Shown here: positions 1-8,200 of the stretch, piece by piece | Layout: the number at the start of each line of letters is the position of its first letter | Position numbering within the stretch: the stretch's first letter is position 1 | Assembly (NCBI RefSeq): GCF_016924755.1 | Contig: NZ_JAFFJX010000009.1 | Coordinates: forward strand, 186,001-250,000 | Direction: 5' to 3' | DNA from: Longitalea arenae | Lineage (GTDB): Bacteria; Bacteroidota; Bacteroidia; Chitinophagales; Chitinophagaceae | DNA: 64,000 bases | Notes under the pieces: model-generated | Databases searched by the model: none | What the model saw: the letters and a program-made list of their open reading frames with translations, nothing else | What the model was told of the DNA's origin: nothing | Made by a program: the position numbers and the translations under genes

Positions 1-348
1 GTCATCATCGGGGTTCAGACTGAACGTACTGCTGTCAACAATACTTTTAAACTGATTTCTCAATACAAAGGAATCGTTCAGGGAAAAACTGCCGGCAGCC
101 GCCTGTTTATATACCTCTATCATTACAGGTGTTTTCATGGTGCTTGCTGCATGAAAATAGGTTTGCTCATTGATGAGCAGCGTTTCTCCTGTGGAAAGGT
201 CTTTAAAAGCAACGGAGAATTTCCCGGGTTGCTCAGCCAGTTTGTCGTTGATCTGGTCTTTCAGTTTGTCTAATGTCATACGGTTTGAACAGGCACAAAT
301 AAGGAAAAGGCTACAAAACAAGATGTTTATTTTCGGATAAATGGTCAT
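1..348 (-). CDS. Class A beta-lactamase-like serine hydrolase lipoprotein (C-terminus beyond window)
   Basis: The reading frame is open from an ATG at 348 to the left window edge (116 codons), so only the N-terminus is present. Residues 1-20 form a lipoprotein signal ending in a lipobox-like LICAC with Cys at 18/20. The next part reads like the N-terminus of the class A beta-lactamase/serine hydrolase fold: KFSVAFKDLSTGE followed by FHAASTMKTPVMIEVY. STMK at 69-72 fits the SxxK motif, with Ser69 as presumed nucleophile and Lys72 as general base. SDN and KTG motifs would lie outside the window, so a true beta-lactamase cannot be told from a carboxypeptidase- or esterase-like relative. It is transcribed away from the regulator at 482. 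Confidence 0.8.
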   Translation of the reverse strand, partial: MTIYPKINILFCSLFLICACSNRMTLDKLKDQINDKLAEQPGKFSVAFKDLSTGETLLINEQTYFHAASTMKTPVMIEVYKQAAAGSFSLNDSFVLRNQFKSIVDSSTFSLNPDDD

Positions 349-481
349 AACGGTAGTTATACATCGAAGATAATAGAAATACAGTTAGCGGTGAACGCGT
401 TGTTCAAAACCGGCCACTTTCGGAAAAAAGCCTTATCTTGAAATAGGAGTGGTACCACCTATTATTCGAAAATTACGGCCA

Positions 482-877
482 ATGCTTCAAAATCAACTGC
501 TATTTCTGGTAGATGACGACATAGACGATCAGGAAATTTTCAAACTGGCTTTGGCAAAAGTGGATGGTGATCTTGAATTATTAACAGCTTCCGACGGTTA
601 TGAAGCGTTGAATACATTATTAGCGGCCGCTACCTTGCCTGATTATATCTTCGTTGACCTCAACATGCCCCGCATGAACGGATTACAGTTCCTTAAAGAA
701 ATAAAGCAACAGGATGGATTAAAAAATATTCCGGTGATCATTTATTCTACAAGCTCGCATCCGGGCGATATTGCCAAAACGAAAGAACTGGGGGCTGTTT
801 CATTTGTTACCAAACCTTCCCGCTTTGCAGAACTTTGCAATCTTTTGCAGTCGTTGATCAAATCGCAGCAGGTATAA
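482..877 (+). CDS. Single-domain response regulator (CheY/Rcp1-like receiver)
   Basis: A 131-residue stand-alone receiver domain with no output domain. The acidic pocket is VDDDIDDQE near residues 10-18, the phospho-acceptor is the Asp in FVDLNMPRMNG (about residue 59), the Ser/Thr switch lies in IIYSTSS, and the conserved Lys is in VTKPSRF (about 111). The long spacing after the acidic cluster and the IDDQE sequence resemble Rcp1-type receivers that work with bacteriophytochrome-like or multi-PAS kinases. An in-frame GTG at 449 would add 11 residues. I prefer ATG 482 because a TATCTTG sequence just upstream of 449 looks like a -7 box, which would make the GTG nearly leaderless. No kinase is adjacent; the one at 8201-10300 is a possible partner (inference only). 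Confidence 0.88.
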   Translation: MLQNQLLFLVDDDIDDQEIFKLALAKVDGDLELLTASDGYEALNTLLAAATLPDYIFVDLNMPRMNGLQFLKEIKQQDGLKNIPVIIYSTSSHPGDIAKTKELGAVSFVTKPSRFAELCNLLQSLIKSQQV

Positions 878-906
878 GCAATGGGCCGGGCGTTATGCTG
901 CAAAGA

Positions 907-1728
907 TCATAGTTGTTCAATGACTCTTTTAAAAACAGTGCTTAATTTTTGATCGGCCTTGGCCGCCACCGCAATGATCTCTTCAATTTTTACGGGTTGC
1001 AGGTTATCGGGGTCACACTCATCAGTTATAACACTGACGGCGGCACATGGCAGGCCAATCTGGTTGGCCACAATTACTTCCGGCACTGTGCTCATTCCTA
1101 CCATATCAGCACCGATCACTCTAAGAAAGCGGTATTCAGCTCTTGTTTCCAGGTTAGGTCCGGGTACAGCTACATAAACGCCTTGTTTAAGGGGCACCGA
1201 TAACTCCAGAGCCGTTTTAATGAAAAGTTTATTCAGGCGGATATCATAAGGCTGGCTCATATCCGGGAACCGGGGGCCTAATGCTGGTGCATGCATGCCG
1301 CGTAAAGGATTTTCCGGTTGCAGGTTGATATGATCCGTAAGCAAAACAAGGTCTCCCTTTTTATATTCCGCATTCATACCGCCGGCAGCATTGCTTAACA
1401 ACAAGCTGCTAACACCTAAATTTTTGAACACCCGTACCGGAAAAGTGATCTGTTGCATGGTGTAGCCTTCATAATAATGAAAACGCCCCTGCATGATCAA
1501 AATCTTTTTATCATTTACGTTGGCCAGGGAAAGTTTTCCTTTATGCGATTCAACAGTAGAGGTCGGAAAATGCGGGATCTCATTATAGGATATTTGCCGG
1601 ATCACTTCCACCCGGTCGATAAATGTTCCCAGCCCCGTTCCTAAAACAATGGCTGTGGTGGCGCCCGTAAATCCTTGCTCTGCTAAAAATCCAGCCGTTT
1701 CTGCTATTTTTTCAAGAATGTCGTTCAT
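907..1728 (-). CDS. punA: Purine nucleoside phosphorylase (trimeric, inosine/guanosine type)
   Basis: Cleaves purine (deoxy)nucleosides with phosphate to free base and (deoxy)ribose-1-phosphate in cytoplasmic purine salvage. The order of motifs matches the PNP/MTAP trimeric family: VLGTGLG (phosphate loop), ESHKGK, GRFHYYEGY, LLSNAAGGMN, the GMSTVPEVIVANQ segment that binds purine and ribose, and VITDECDP. Length (273 residues) is normal. The frame extends to a TTG at 1746, but ATG 1728 (MNDILEKIAET) is the natural family start. It is convergent with the receiver gene (30 bp between stops) and divergent from the sulfatase. The family assignment is firm; preference for hypoxanthine/guanine rather than adenine is inferred from the class. 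Confidence 0.93.
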   Translation of the reverse strand: MNDILEKIAETAGFLAEQGFTGATTAIVLGTGLGTFIDRVEVIRQISYNEIPHFPTSTVESHKGKLSLANVNDKKILIMQGRFHYYEGYTMQQITFPVRVFKNLGVSSLLLSNAAGGMNAEYKKGDLVLLTDHINLQPENPLRGMHAPALGPRFPDMSQPYDIRLNKLFIKTALELSVPLKQGVYVAVPGPNLETRAEYRFLRVIGADMVGMSTVPEVIVANQIGLPCAAVSVITDECDPDNLQPVKIEEIIAVAAKADQKLSTVFKRVIEQL

Positions 1729-1868
1729 CCCGCGATTTTTTTTCAAAATAAAGTATTCCGGCGGTTATTTTGAAGCATTTGGATACATTTATTGACTGTA
1801 ATGCAGAGATATGACAGCCTTCTTCGGCAGATTATTTGTATTCTTTACATATGATTGAATTGTAAAAT

Positions 1869-1883
1869 CCACTAATTTAGTGG
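1869..1883. promoter_or_regulatory. Palindrome upstream of the sulfatase gene
   Basis: CCACTAA-T-TTAGTGG is a perfect 7-bp inverted repeat with a 1-base centre, ending 25 bp before the sulfatase ATG at 1909. Position and symmetry suit an operator for a dimeric regulator or a short leader hairpin. No regulator gene is adjacent, so the binding protein is unknown. Confidence 0.4.
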
Positions 1884-1908
1884 GGTATACTTCACAAAAG
1901 CCAAGTAA

Positions 1909-3360
1909 ATGCCAATGCAGATCAGCAAACCATTCAGTACGATTGCCCTGATAAGTATTTTCGGATTGTTTCAACCTGGCCAGACTGCAGCCCAGCAGTT
2001 GAACCCTGCCCGGCCAAATATTATTTTTATTCTTGCTGATGATCTTGGTTACGGTGACCTTGGTTGTTATGGACAAAAGTTGATCCAGACACCTCATCTC
2101 GACGCCATGGCCAAACAGGGTATGCGGTTTACGCAGTTTTATGCAGGCACCTCCGTTTGTGCCCCATCACGTTCGTCCCTGCTTACTGGTCAGCATACGG
2201 GCCATACGCCCATTCGCGGCAATAAAGGAGTAGAACCCGAAGGGCAGTGGCCCCTTCCGGATTCTGCCATTACCATTGCCGAAGTAATGAAAAAGGCCGG
2301 TTATACCACCGGTGATTTTGGAAAGTGGGGGCTGGGGCCCGTAGGTTCTTCCGGTGACCCCGTAAAACAGGGCTTCGATCATTTTTATGGATATAACTGC
2401 CAGAGTAAAGCGCATAACTACTATCCCGATCATCTATGGGAAAACGATCAACGCATCGAATTTCCCGGGAACACAAGGGAGAAATTCACGGACTATTCAG
2501 CCGCTTTGATCCAGCAAAAGGCACTCGCATTTATCGATCAGCAAAAGAGCAAGCCATTCTTTTTATATCTGTCTTATACATTACCGCATGCTGCATTGCA
2601 GGTACCCGATGACAGCCTGTTTGAGAAATATAAAAAACTTTTTAATGAACAGCCGGTCGAGGTGAAGGCCTGGAATGGAAAAGGTTATGCCCCACAGGCG
2701 TATCCACGCGCTGCATACGCTGCAATGGTTAGCCGGCTGGATGTTTATGTGGGCGAGGTATTGCAAAAATTACGCGCGCTCGGCATTGATAAAAATACCC
2801 TGGTACTCTTTTCAAGTGATAACGGTCCGCATAAAGAAGGGGGAAATGATCCCGAATACTTCAACAGTAGCGGGCCATTGCGCGGCGTAAAAAGAGACCT
2901 GTATGAAGGCGGCATCCGGGAACCGATGATCGCCTGGTGGCCGGGAAAAATAAAGGCAGGCAGCACTTCTGATTTTACCGGCGCCTTTTGGGACCTGCTG
3001 CCCACTTTTGCCGATTTGGCAAAGCAACCGGAACCCCGCAACATCGACGGCATTTCAATAGTGCCGGTTTTACTGGGCCGGAAAAATGCACCAACACATC
3101 CCTGGTTATATTGGGAGTTTCATGAACAGGGCGGAAAGCAGGCCGTGCGTATGGGTAAATGGAAAGGCATTAAATTGAATGCTGCCAGCGCACCGGACGG
3201 ACCAATAGAATTATATGACCTGCAAACAGATGTTGGCGAGAAAAATAATATTGCCAGCAAACATCCCGATGTAGTAGAGGCCATCAGAAAGATCATGCAG
3301 CAACAGCATCGCGAAAGTGCCGATTTCCCTTTATTTACCAGAGCGGCAAAACAAGAATAG
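1909..3360 (+). CDS. Secreted sulfatase (arylsulfatase family, Cys-type)
   Basis: Hydrolyses sulfate esters, probably on glycans or phenols, after export. Residues 1-28 are a signal peptide. The N-terminal metal-site motif is FILADDLGYGDLG (Asp44-Asp45), and the sulfatase signature VCAPSRSSLLTGQ has Cys84, the residue converted to formylglycine. DNGPHKEGG supplies the later metal-binding Asp/Asn. The C-terminal subdomain runs through GKWKGIKL and LYDLQTDVGEKNNIA, typical of A-type arylsulfatases in Bacteroidota. At 483 residues it is full length. Only 15 bp separate it from the formylglycine-generating enzyme gene, so the two are very likely co-transcribed. ATG 1915 is an equally possible start. 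The substrate cannot be read from sequence. Confidence 0.95.
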   Translation: MPMQISKPFSTIALISIFGLFQPGQTAAQQLNPARPNIIFILADDLGYGDLGCYGQKLIQTPHLDAMAKQGMRFTQFYAGTSVCAPSRSSLLTGQHTGHTPIRGNKGVEPEGQWPLPDSAITIAEVMKKAGYTTGDFGKWGLGPVGSSGDPVKQGFDHFYGYNCQSKAHNYYPDHLWENDQRIEFPGNTREKFTDYSAALIQQKALAFIDQQKSKPFFLYLSYTLPHAALQVPDDSLFEKYKKLFNEQPVEVKAWNGKGYAPQAYPRAAYAAMVSRLDVYVGEVLQKLRALGIDKNTLVLFSSDNGPHKEGGNDPEYFNSSGPLRGVKRDLYEGGIREPMIAWWPGKIKAGSTSDFTGAFWDLLPTFADLAKQPEPRNIDGISIVPVLLGRKNAPTHPWLYWEFHEQGGKQAVRMGKWKGIKLNAASAPDGPIELYDLQTDVGEKNNIASKHPDVVEAIRKIMQQQHRESADFPLFTRAAKQE

Positions 3361-3375
3361 CAGTAAAAATAGTAC

Positions 3376-4524
3376 ATGAGCTTACCAGGAAATTACAAAA
3401 GAGTATTCAGTTGGTTTTGTGTTGTAGCAGTGGTTACAGCAAATACCGGTTGCCAGCAAACCAGTGGAACAACTGCCGTACAAAAAGATAGCCTGCCAGC
3501 AGAAGATACGGTGATGTCGTGTACAGCTAAGATCCCAGCCCGGTTTGCCGCTGGCACGCCAGCAGATTCAACTATAATGCCGAGTAAAAACGCTTCTTAC
3601 GAAGGCATGGTTAAAATTCCGGCTGGTGATTTCTTAATGGGTTCGGCTGACAAAGAAGGCAGGCCCGATGAATATCCGCAACATGCCGTTCATGTAGATG
3701 GCTTTTATATGGATGCTAATGAGGTGACCAATGCCATGTTTTTGGAATTTGTAAAAGCAACCGGCTATATTACTACGGCCGAACGAGCGCCCGACTGGAA
3801 TGAATTAAAAAAGCAATTGCCGCCTGGTACACCAAAACCCGCTGATAGTTTACTGGTAGCAGCTTCGCTGGTTTTTACCCCCTCATTGCAACCAGTACCG
3901 CTGCATGATGCTAGCCAATGGTGGCAATGGGTAAAAGGGGCCAACTGGAAACATCCGCAGGGACCCGGCAGCAGCATCAAAGGAAAAGAAAACTTTCCGG
4001 TAGTACATGTATCCTGGGACGATGCCATGGCTTATGCTAAATGGGCTGGTAAACGTTTGCCCACAGAAGCAGAGTGGGAGTGGGCTGCCAGGGCAGGGCT
4101 GGCCAATCAGCCTTTTACCTGGGGCAGTGAACCGGTAGAAAAAGGAAAGCCCAGGGCAAATATCTGGCAGGGGCATTTTCCCGACCGTAATACCGCGGCG
4201 GATGGGTTTACCGGCGTAGCTCCGGTACGATATTATGCTGCAAATGCGTATGGATTATATGATATGGCTGGAAATGTATGGGAATGGTGTTCAGATTGGT
4301 ACAGGTCGGATTATTATGGTCAGGCTGGAAGCAAATCGGCAAATCCTGCCGGACCAGCAGCCAGTTATGACCCTGAAGAGCCCAGTGTTCCCAAACGGGT
4401 GGTGCGCGGTGGTTCATTTTTATGCCATGCATCCTACTGTGCCAGCTACCGGGTATCGGCCCGCATGAAAACATCTCCCGATACTGGCCTTGAACATACC
4501 GGCTTCCGCTGTGTAAAAAATTAA
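3376..4524 (+). CDS. Formylglycine-generating enzyme (SUMF1/FGE family), exported lipoprotein
   Basis: Oxidises the Cys of the sulfatase CxPSR motif to formylglycine. The N-terminus is a lipoprotein signal (VVTANTGCQQ). The catalytic domain starts near residue 77 with MVKIPAGDFLMGSADKEGRPDE and continues through VHVDGFYMDANEVTNAMFLEF, PVVHVSWDDAMAYAKWAGKRLPTEAEWEWAARAG and AGNVWEWCSDWY. It ends in RVVRGGSFLCHASYCASYRVSARM. Cys350 and Cys355 match the copper-binding Cys pair of true FGE, which many SUMF1-fold proteins lack. That pair, and its place directly after a Cys-type sulfatase, support real FGE activity rather than a generic SUMF1-domain role. The extracytoplasmic location is unusual, since maturation is normally thought to precede folding. 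Confidence 0.92.
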   Translation: MSLPGNYKRVFSWFCVVAVVTANTGCQQTSGTTAVQKDSLPAEDTVMSCTAKIPARFAAGTPADSTIMPSKNASYEGMVKIPAGDFLMGSADKEGRPDEYPQHAVHVDGFYMDANEVTNAMFLEFVKATGYITTAERAPDWNELKKQLPPGTPKPADSLLVAASLVFTPSLQPVPLHDASQWWQWVKGANWKHPQGPGSSIKGKENFPVVHVSWDDAMAYAKWAGKRLPTEAEWEWAARAGLANQPFTWGSEPVEKGKPRANIWQGHFPDRNTAADGFTGVAPVRYYAANAYGLYDMAGNVWEWCSDWYRSDYYGQAGSKSANPAGPAASYDPEEPSVPKRVVRGGSFLCHASYCASYRVSARMKTSPDTGLEHTGFRCVKN

Positions 4525-4842
4525 TGGGTCGATTACTCTCATATTGTATGCCCTTCATTTAGTTTACCAAAGCACCTGCCTGTTGGTAAACGATAATGAT
4601 TGGGCGACTTGCAAATACCTCTGTTTTTTCCGCAATGAACTTTTACCCTGCGTATTGGTTTATATAGCCGTTATAGTATCCGCTATAATGGATGTGACTT
4701 TTCCTGCAACCGGTTCCTTTCAATTCCTTGTCAATTGCTTAGCTGATTTTAGAAAAAAATATATGAAGCTGGCGTCTTTTAAATTTTGCAAAATCGTTTT
4801 AGAAGTGTAACATTGTTACAAATTTACTGCTACTTACACTCT
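4525..4842. promoter_or_regulatory. Intergenic region with a LacI-type operator candidate (4806-4820)
   Basis: The gap between the FGE and GH92 genes has no convincing gene. At 4806-4820 lies TGTAAC-ATT-GTTACA, perfect 6-bp arms typical of LacI/GalR-family operators, 23 bp before the ATG at 4843. A TAAATTTTG sequence at about 4780-4788 is close to the Bacteroidota -7 box. Because the second gene of the downstream operon encodes a LacI-family protein, this is the expected site for autoregulation and substrate control. Confidence 0.5.
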
Positions 4843-7161
4843 ATGGATACAATTAAATTGACTGTGTACATGAGACTGATTATTTGCCTGACGATTGCTG
4901 TTTGTTGTATGAATTCCTACGCCCAGGTAGGGCAAAACGCCTTCGAACCTGTAGATTATGTGAATCCATTGATGGGTACAGATTCAAAACCCGGTCTTTC
5001 GAACGGAAATACATATCCGGCCATAGCCCTTCCCTGGGGCATGAATTTCTGGGTGCCGCAAACCAATACCATGGGTAATGGCTGGACCTACCAGTATGCT
5101 GCTGACAAGATCCGCGGATTCAAACAAACGCATCAGCCTTCTCCCTGGATCAATGATTATGGCCAGTTCAGCATTATGCCGGTGACCAGGAAAATGCATT
5201 TTGACCAGGACAAACGCGCCAGCTGGTTCTCACATAAAACAGAAAGATCCACGCCCTACTACTATAGCGTGTACCTGGCTGATCCTGATGTTACCACCGA
5301 AATAACGCCTACCGAACGTGCTGCACAATTGCGTTTTACATTTCCTGAATGCGACAGCTCATTCATTGTGGTAGATGCATTTGATAAAGGATCCTATATT
5401 AAAATTATTCCCGCCGAAAGAAAGATCATCGGCTATACATCTGCCAATAGCGGAGGCGTGCCCGCAAACTTCAAGAACTATTTTGTAGTGTATTTTGATA
5501 AAGCATTCACCATTGCTCATACCTGGCATAATAAAACACTGGCCAAAGATACACTGGAGCTTCAGGCCGATCATACCGGTGCTATCATAGGCTTTAAAAC
5601 GGCTAAAGGCGAAAAGGTGCACGTAAAAACAGCTTCTTCATTTATCAGTTTTGAGCAGGCTGAATTGAATGCACAGCGCGAACTCGGCAATGATTCTTTT
5701 GATAACACCTGTAAAAAAGCACGCCAGAGCTGGAATCGCGAATTAGGCCGCCTGGTAGCAGAAGGTGGCAGCCCAGAGCAATTGAAAACTTTTTATTCCT
5801 GTTTGTACCGGGTGCTCTTGTTCCCCCGCAAATTCTATGAATACAATAAAGCGAATGAAATAGTACATTATAGTCCGTATAACGGACAGGTATTACCGGG
5901 TTATATGTTTACCGACAATGGCTTCTGGGATACCTTCAGGGCAGTGTTTCCTTTCTTTACATTGATGTACCCAACCCTGAACAGCCAGATCATGCAGGGA
6001 CTGGTGAATACCTACAAAGAAAGCGGCTGGTTGCCCGAATGGGCCAGTCCGGGCCATCGGGATTGTATGATCGGTTCTAATTCTGCTTCGCTGATTGCAG
6101 ACTCATACATAAAAGGGATCCGTGGCTATGATGTTAATACATTGTACGAAGCGCTTCTAAAGAATTCAGAAAACGAAGGCCCGCTTACCTCCGTTGGCAG
6201 AAAAGGCGTTCAATTTTATAATGAGCTGGGTTATGTTCCCTATGATGTAAAGATCAATGAGAACGCCGCACGTACGCTGGAATATGCTTATGACGACTTC
6301 ACGATCAGCCAGCTGGCGAAAGCTTTGAACCGGCCGAAGGAAGAGATCGATCGCTTTGCGCGCCGAAGCATGAACTATCGCAATCTGTTCGATAGCTCAA
6401 CATTGCTGATGCGTGGGAAAAACAAAGATGGCCGCTTTCAATCGCCATTCAATCCATTTAAATGGGGCGATGCATTTACGGAAGGCAATAGCTGGCATTA
6501 TACCTGGAGCGTGTTTCATGACGTACAGGGTTTGGCGAAGCTTATGGGCGGCCGGAAAATGTTCGCTAAAATGCTCGACTCGGTATTTGCGCTGCCACCG
6601 GTATTTGATGAAAGTTATTATGGCGGTGTTATTCATGAAATACGTGAAATGCAGATCATGAATATGGGACAGTATGCCCATGGCAACCAACCCATTCAGC
6701 ATATGATCTATTTATACAATTATGCCGGCGAACCCTGGAAAACACAATACTGGATCCGGCAGGTAATGGATAAATTATATCATCCTTCGCCAGACGGCTA
6801 CTGCGGCGATGAAGACAATGGACAAACCTCGGCCTGGTATGTATTTTCCGCAATGGGTTTCTATCCTGTTTGCCCGGGTACAACGCAATATGTTTTTGGA
6901 ACTCCTTTGTTCCCCAAAATGACCCTCACCTTTGAGAATGGAAAGAAACTGGTGATCCAGGCGCCGGGAACTGCCAAGAACTCGTTTTACATCCATAATA
7001 TTTCATTGAACGGCATTGCGCATCCGAAGAACTGGATAGACCACGGTCAATTGCAAAAAGGCGGCACTTTGCAGTACGACATCAGGAAAGAACCATCATA
7101 CAACAGAGGAACAACACCCGCAGCATTTCCATTTTCAGTATCTCCGGCCCCGAACCGGTAA
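4843..7161 (+). CDS. GH92 alpha-mannosidase, exported
   Basis: Calcium-dependent exo-acting alpha-mannosidase family, usually alpha-1,2 and used on N-glycans or mannans. After a signal peptide (MRLIICLTIAVCCMNSYAQ) the protein opens with VDYVNPLMGTDS and GNTYPAIALPWGMNFW, the standard GH92 N-terminal beta-sandwich. The (alpha/alpha)6 domain carries YSCLYR, FWDTFRAVFP, EWASPGH, the EP-loop equivalent HGNQPIQHM near residue 613, and GYCGDEDNGQTSAWYVFSAMGFYP near 650. Length of about 770 residues is typical. The frame is open back to a TTG at 4786, but ATG 4843 or ATG 4870 gives a sensible signal peptide. The lacI gene follows after 12 bp. With the preceding sulfatase it suggests degradation of a sulfated, mannose-containing glycan (inference). 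Confidence 0.94.
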   Translation: MDTIKLTVYMRLIICLTIAVCCMNSYAQVGQNAFEPVDYVNPLMGTDSKPGLSNGNTYPAIALPWGMNFWVPQTNTMGNGWTYQYAADKIRGFKQTHQPSPWINDYGQFSIMPVTRKMHFDQDKRASWFSHKTERSTPYYYSVYLADPDVTTEITPTERAAQLRFTFPECDSSFIVVDAFDKGSYIKIIPAERKIIGYTSANSGGVPANFKNYFVVYFDKAFTIAHTWHNKTLAKDTLELQADHTGAIIGFKTAKGEKVHVKTASSFISFEQAELNAQRELGNDSFDNTCKKARQSWNRELGRLVAEGGSPEQLKTFYSCLYRVLLFPRKFYEYNKANEIVHYSPYNGQVLPGYMFTDNGFWDTFRAVFPFFTLMYPTLNSQIMQGLVNTYKESGWLPEWASPGHRDCMIGSNSASLIADSYIKGIRGYDVNTLYEALLKNSENEGPLTSVGRKGVQFYNELGYVPYDVKINENAARTLEYAYDDFTISQLAKALNRPKEEIDRFARRSMNYRNLFDSSTLLMRGKNKDGRFQSPFNPFKWGDAFTEGNSWHYTWSVFHDVQGLAKLMGGRKMFAKMLDSVFALPPVFDESYYGGVIHEIREMQIMNMGQYAHGNQPIQHMIYLYNYAGEPWKTQYWIRQVMDKLYHPSPDGYCGDEDNGQTSAWYVFSAMGFYPVCPGTTQYVFGTPLFPKMTLTFENGKKLVIQAPGTAKNSFYIHNISLNGIAHPKNWIDHGQLQKGGTLQYDIRKEPSYNRGTTPAAFPFSVSPAPNR

Positions 7162-7173
7162 GACATTAAGCGT

Positions 7174-8190
7174 ATGAAAAAAGTATCGATAAAAGATATT
7201 GCCCAAATGGCGGGCGTAGCCTCGTCGACCGTATCATTTGTATTGAACGGAAAAGCCCGCAAAATGCGCATCAGTGAAACAGTTGAAAAGCGCGTATTGG
7301 AAGTAGCCCGTACTGCCGGCTATTATCCCAATCAACTGGCCATAAGTTTGCGCACCGGTAAATCAAAAACCCTGGGCCTGATCGTAGAGAATATCGGCAA
7401 CATTTTTTTTGCCACATTAGCAAAAACGATTGAAGAAGAAGCTGAGCAATATGGATACCGGGTTGTGTATTGCAGTACAGAGAATAATGCATCGAAGGGG
7501 AAGGAATTGATCAGTATGCTTTCGCAACGGCAGGTAGATGGTTATTTGATAACGCCCGCTCCGCATATGGAAGAAGATATTCAGCAACTGGTTCAGCTGC
7601 AGCGGCCTGTTGTTTTGATCGACCGTTATTTGCCTGCGGTAGAAGCTTCCCATGTATTGGTGAACAACGCCGAAGCGGTAAACCAGGGGATGTCGCATTT
7701 GTTTGCCCAGGGGTACCGGGAAATAGGATTTGTTACAGTAGACCTCGATGTTATTCAGATAGAACAGCGGCTCGATGGATATATTGGCGCTCTTTCCCGC
7801 GAAGGCATCCGGCTGAATAAAGATATTATCCTGAAGATCCCTTATACCCATCAACGTGAAGATGCCATTGAACTTATTGCAAGCCTGTTAAAGAACAATC
7901 CCCAGTTGGATGCTTTGTTTTTTGCTACCAATTACCTTGGCATTTTAGGACTTGAGAGTATTAACCGCTTAAAGATGTCGATTCCTGATGATATAGCCGT
8001 TATAAGTTTTGATGACCACGATATTTTCAGGTTGTATCCCCCCGGCATAACAAGCATTCAGCAACCTGTTGAAGCCATTGCCAAAAAAGCGGTTGCGCTT
8101 TTGATGGACCAGTGCGAAAACACAGAAATTAAATTTGATAAGCGGGAGGTAGAGCTTACGGCAAAATTGATCGTGCGCGGGTCTACCTAA
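7174..8190 (+). CDS. LacI/GalR-family transcriptional regulator
   Basis: A 338-residue repressor with the canonical N-terminal HTH and hinge: VSIKDIAQMAGVASSTVSFVLNG (residues 4-26), then RVLEVARTAGYYPNQLA. A periplasmic-binding-protein-like sensor domain begins at KTLGLIVENIGNIFFATL and contains GYLITPAP, VVLIDRYLP, YREIGFVTVD, DALFFATNYLGILGLESIN, IAVISFDDHDIFRLYPPGITSIQQP. It lies 12 bp after the GH92 gene and so is co-transcribed with its likely target. The palindrome at 4806-4820 is the probable operator. The effector is probably a mannose-containing sugar (inference). Its stop is 10 bp from the convergent histidine kinase gene. Confidence 0.93.
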   Translation: MKKVSIKDIAQMAGVASSTVSFVLNGKARKMRISETVEKRVLEVARTAGYYPNQLAISLRTGKSKTLGLIVENIGNIFFATLAKTIEEEAEQYGYRVVYCSTENNASKGKELISMLSQRQVDGYLITPAPHMEEDIQQLVQLQRPVVLIDRYLPAVEASHVLVNNAEAVNQGMSHLFAQGYREIGFVTVDLDVIQIEQRLDGYIGALSREGIRLNKDIILKIPYTHQREDAIELIASLLKNNPQLDALFFATNYLGILGLESINRLKMSIPDDIAVISFDDHDIFRLYPPGITSIQQPVEAIAKKAVALLMDQCENTEIKFDKREVELTAKLIVRGST

Positions 8191-8200
8191 TGCAGTTTTT

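Noticed and set aside
1789-1803. TTTATTGACTGTA shared with the region before the XRE-S24 gene (about 62240)
   Set aside because: A 13-base match in AT-rich DNA, with the palindromic half missing at 1789; probably chance.
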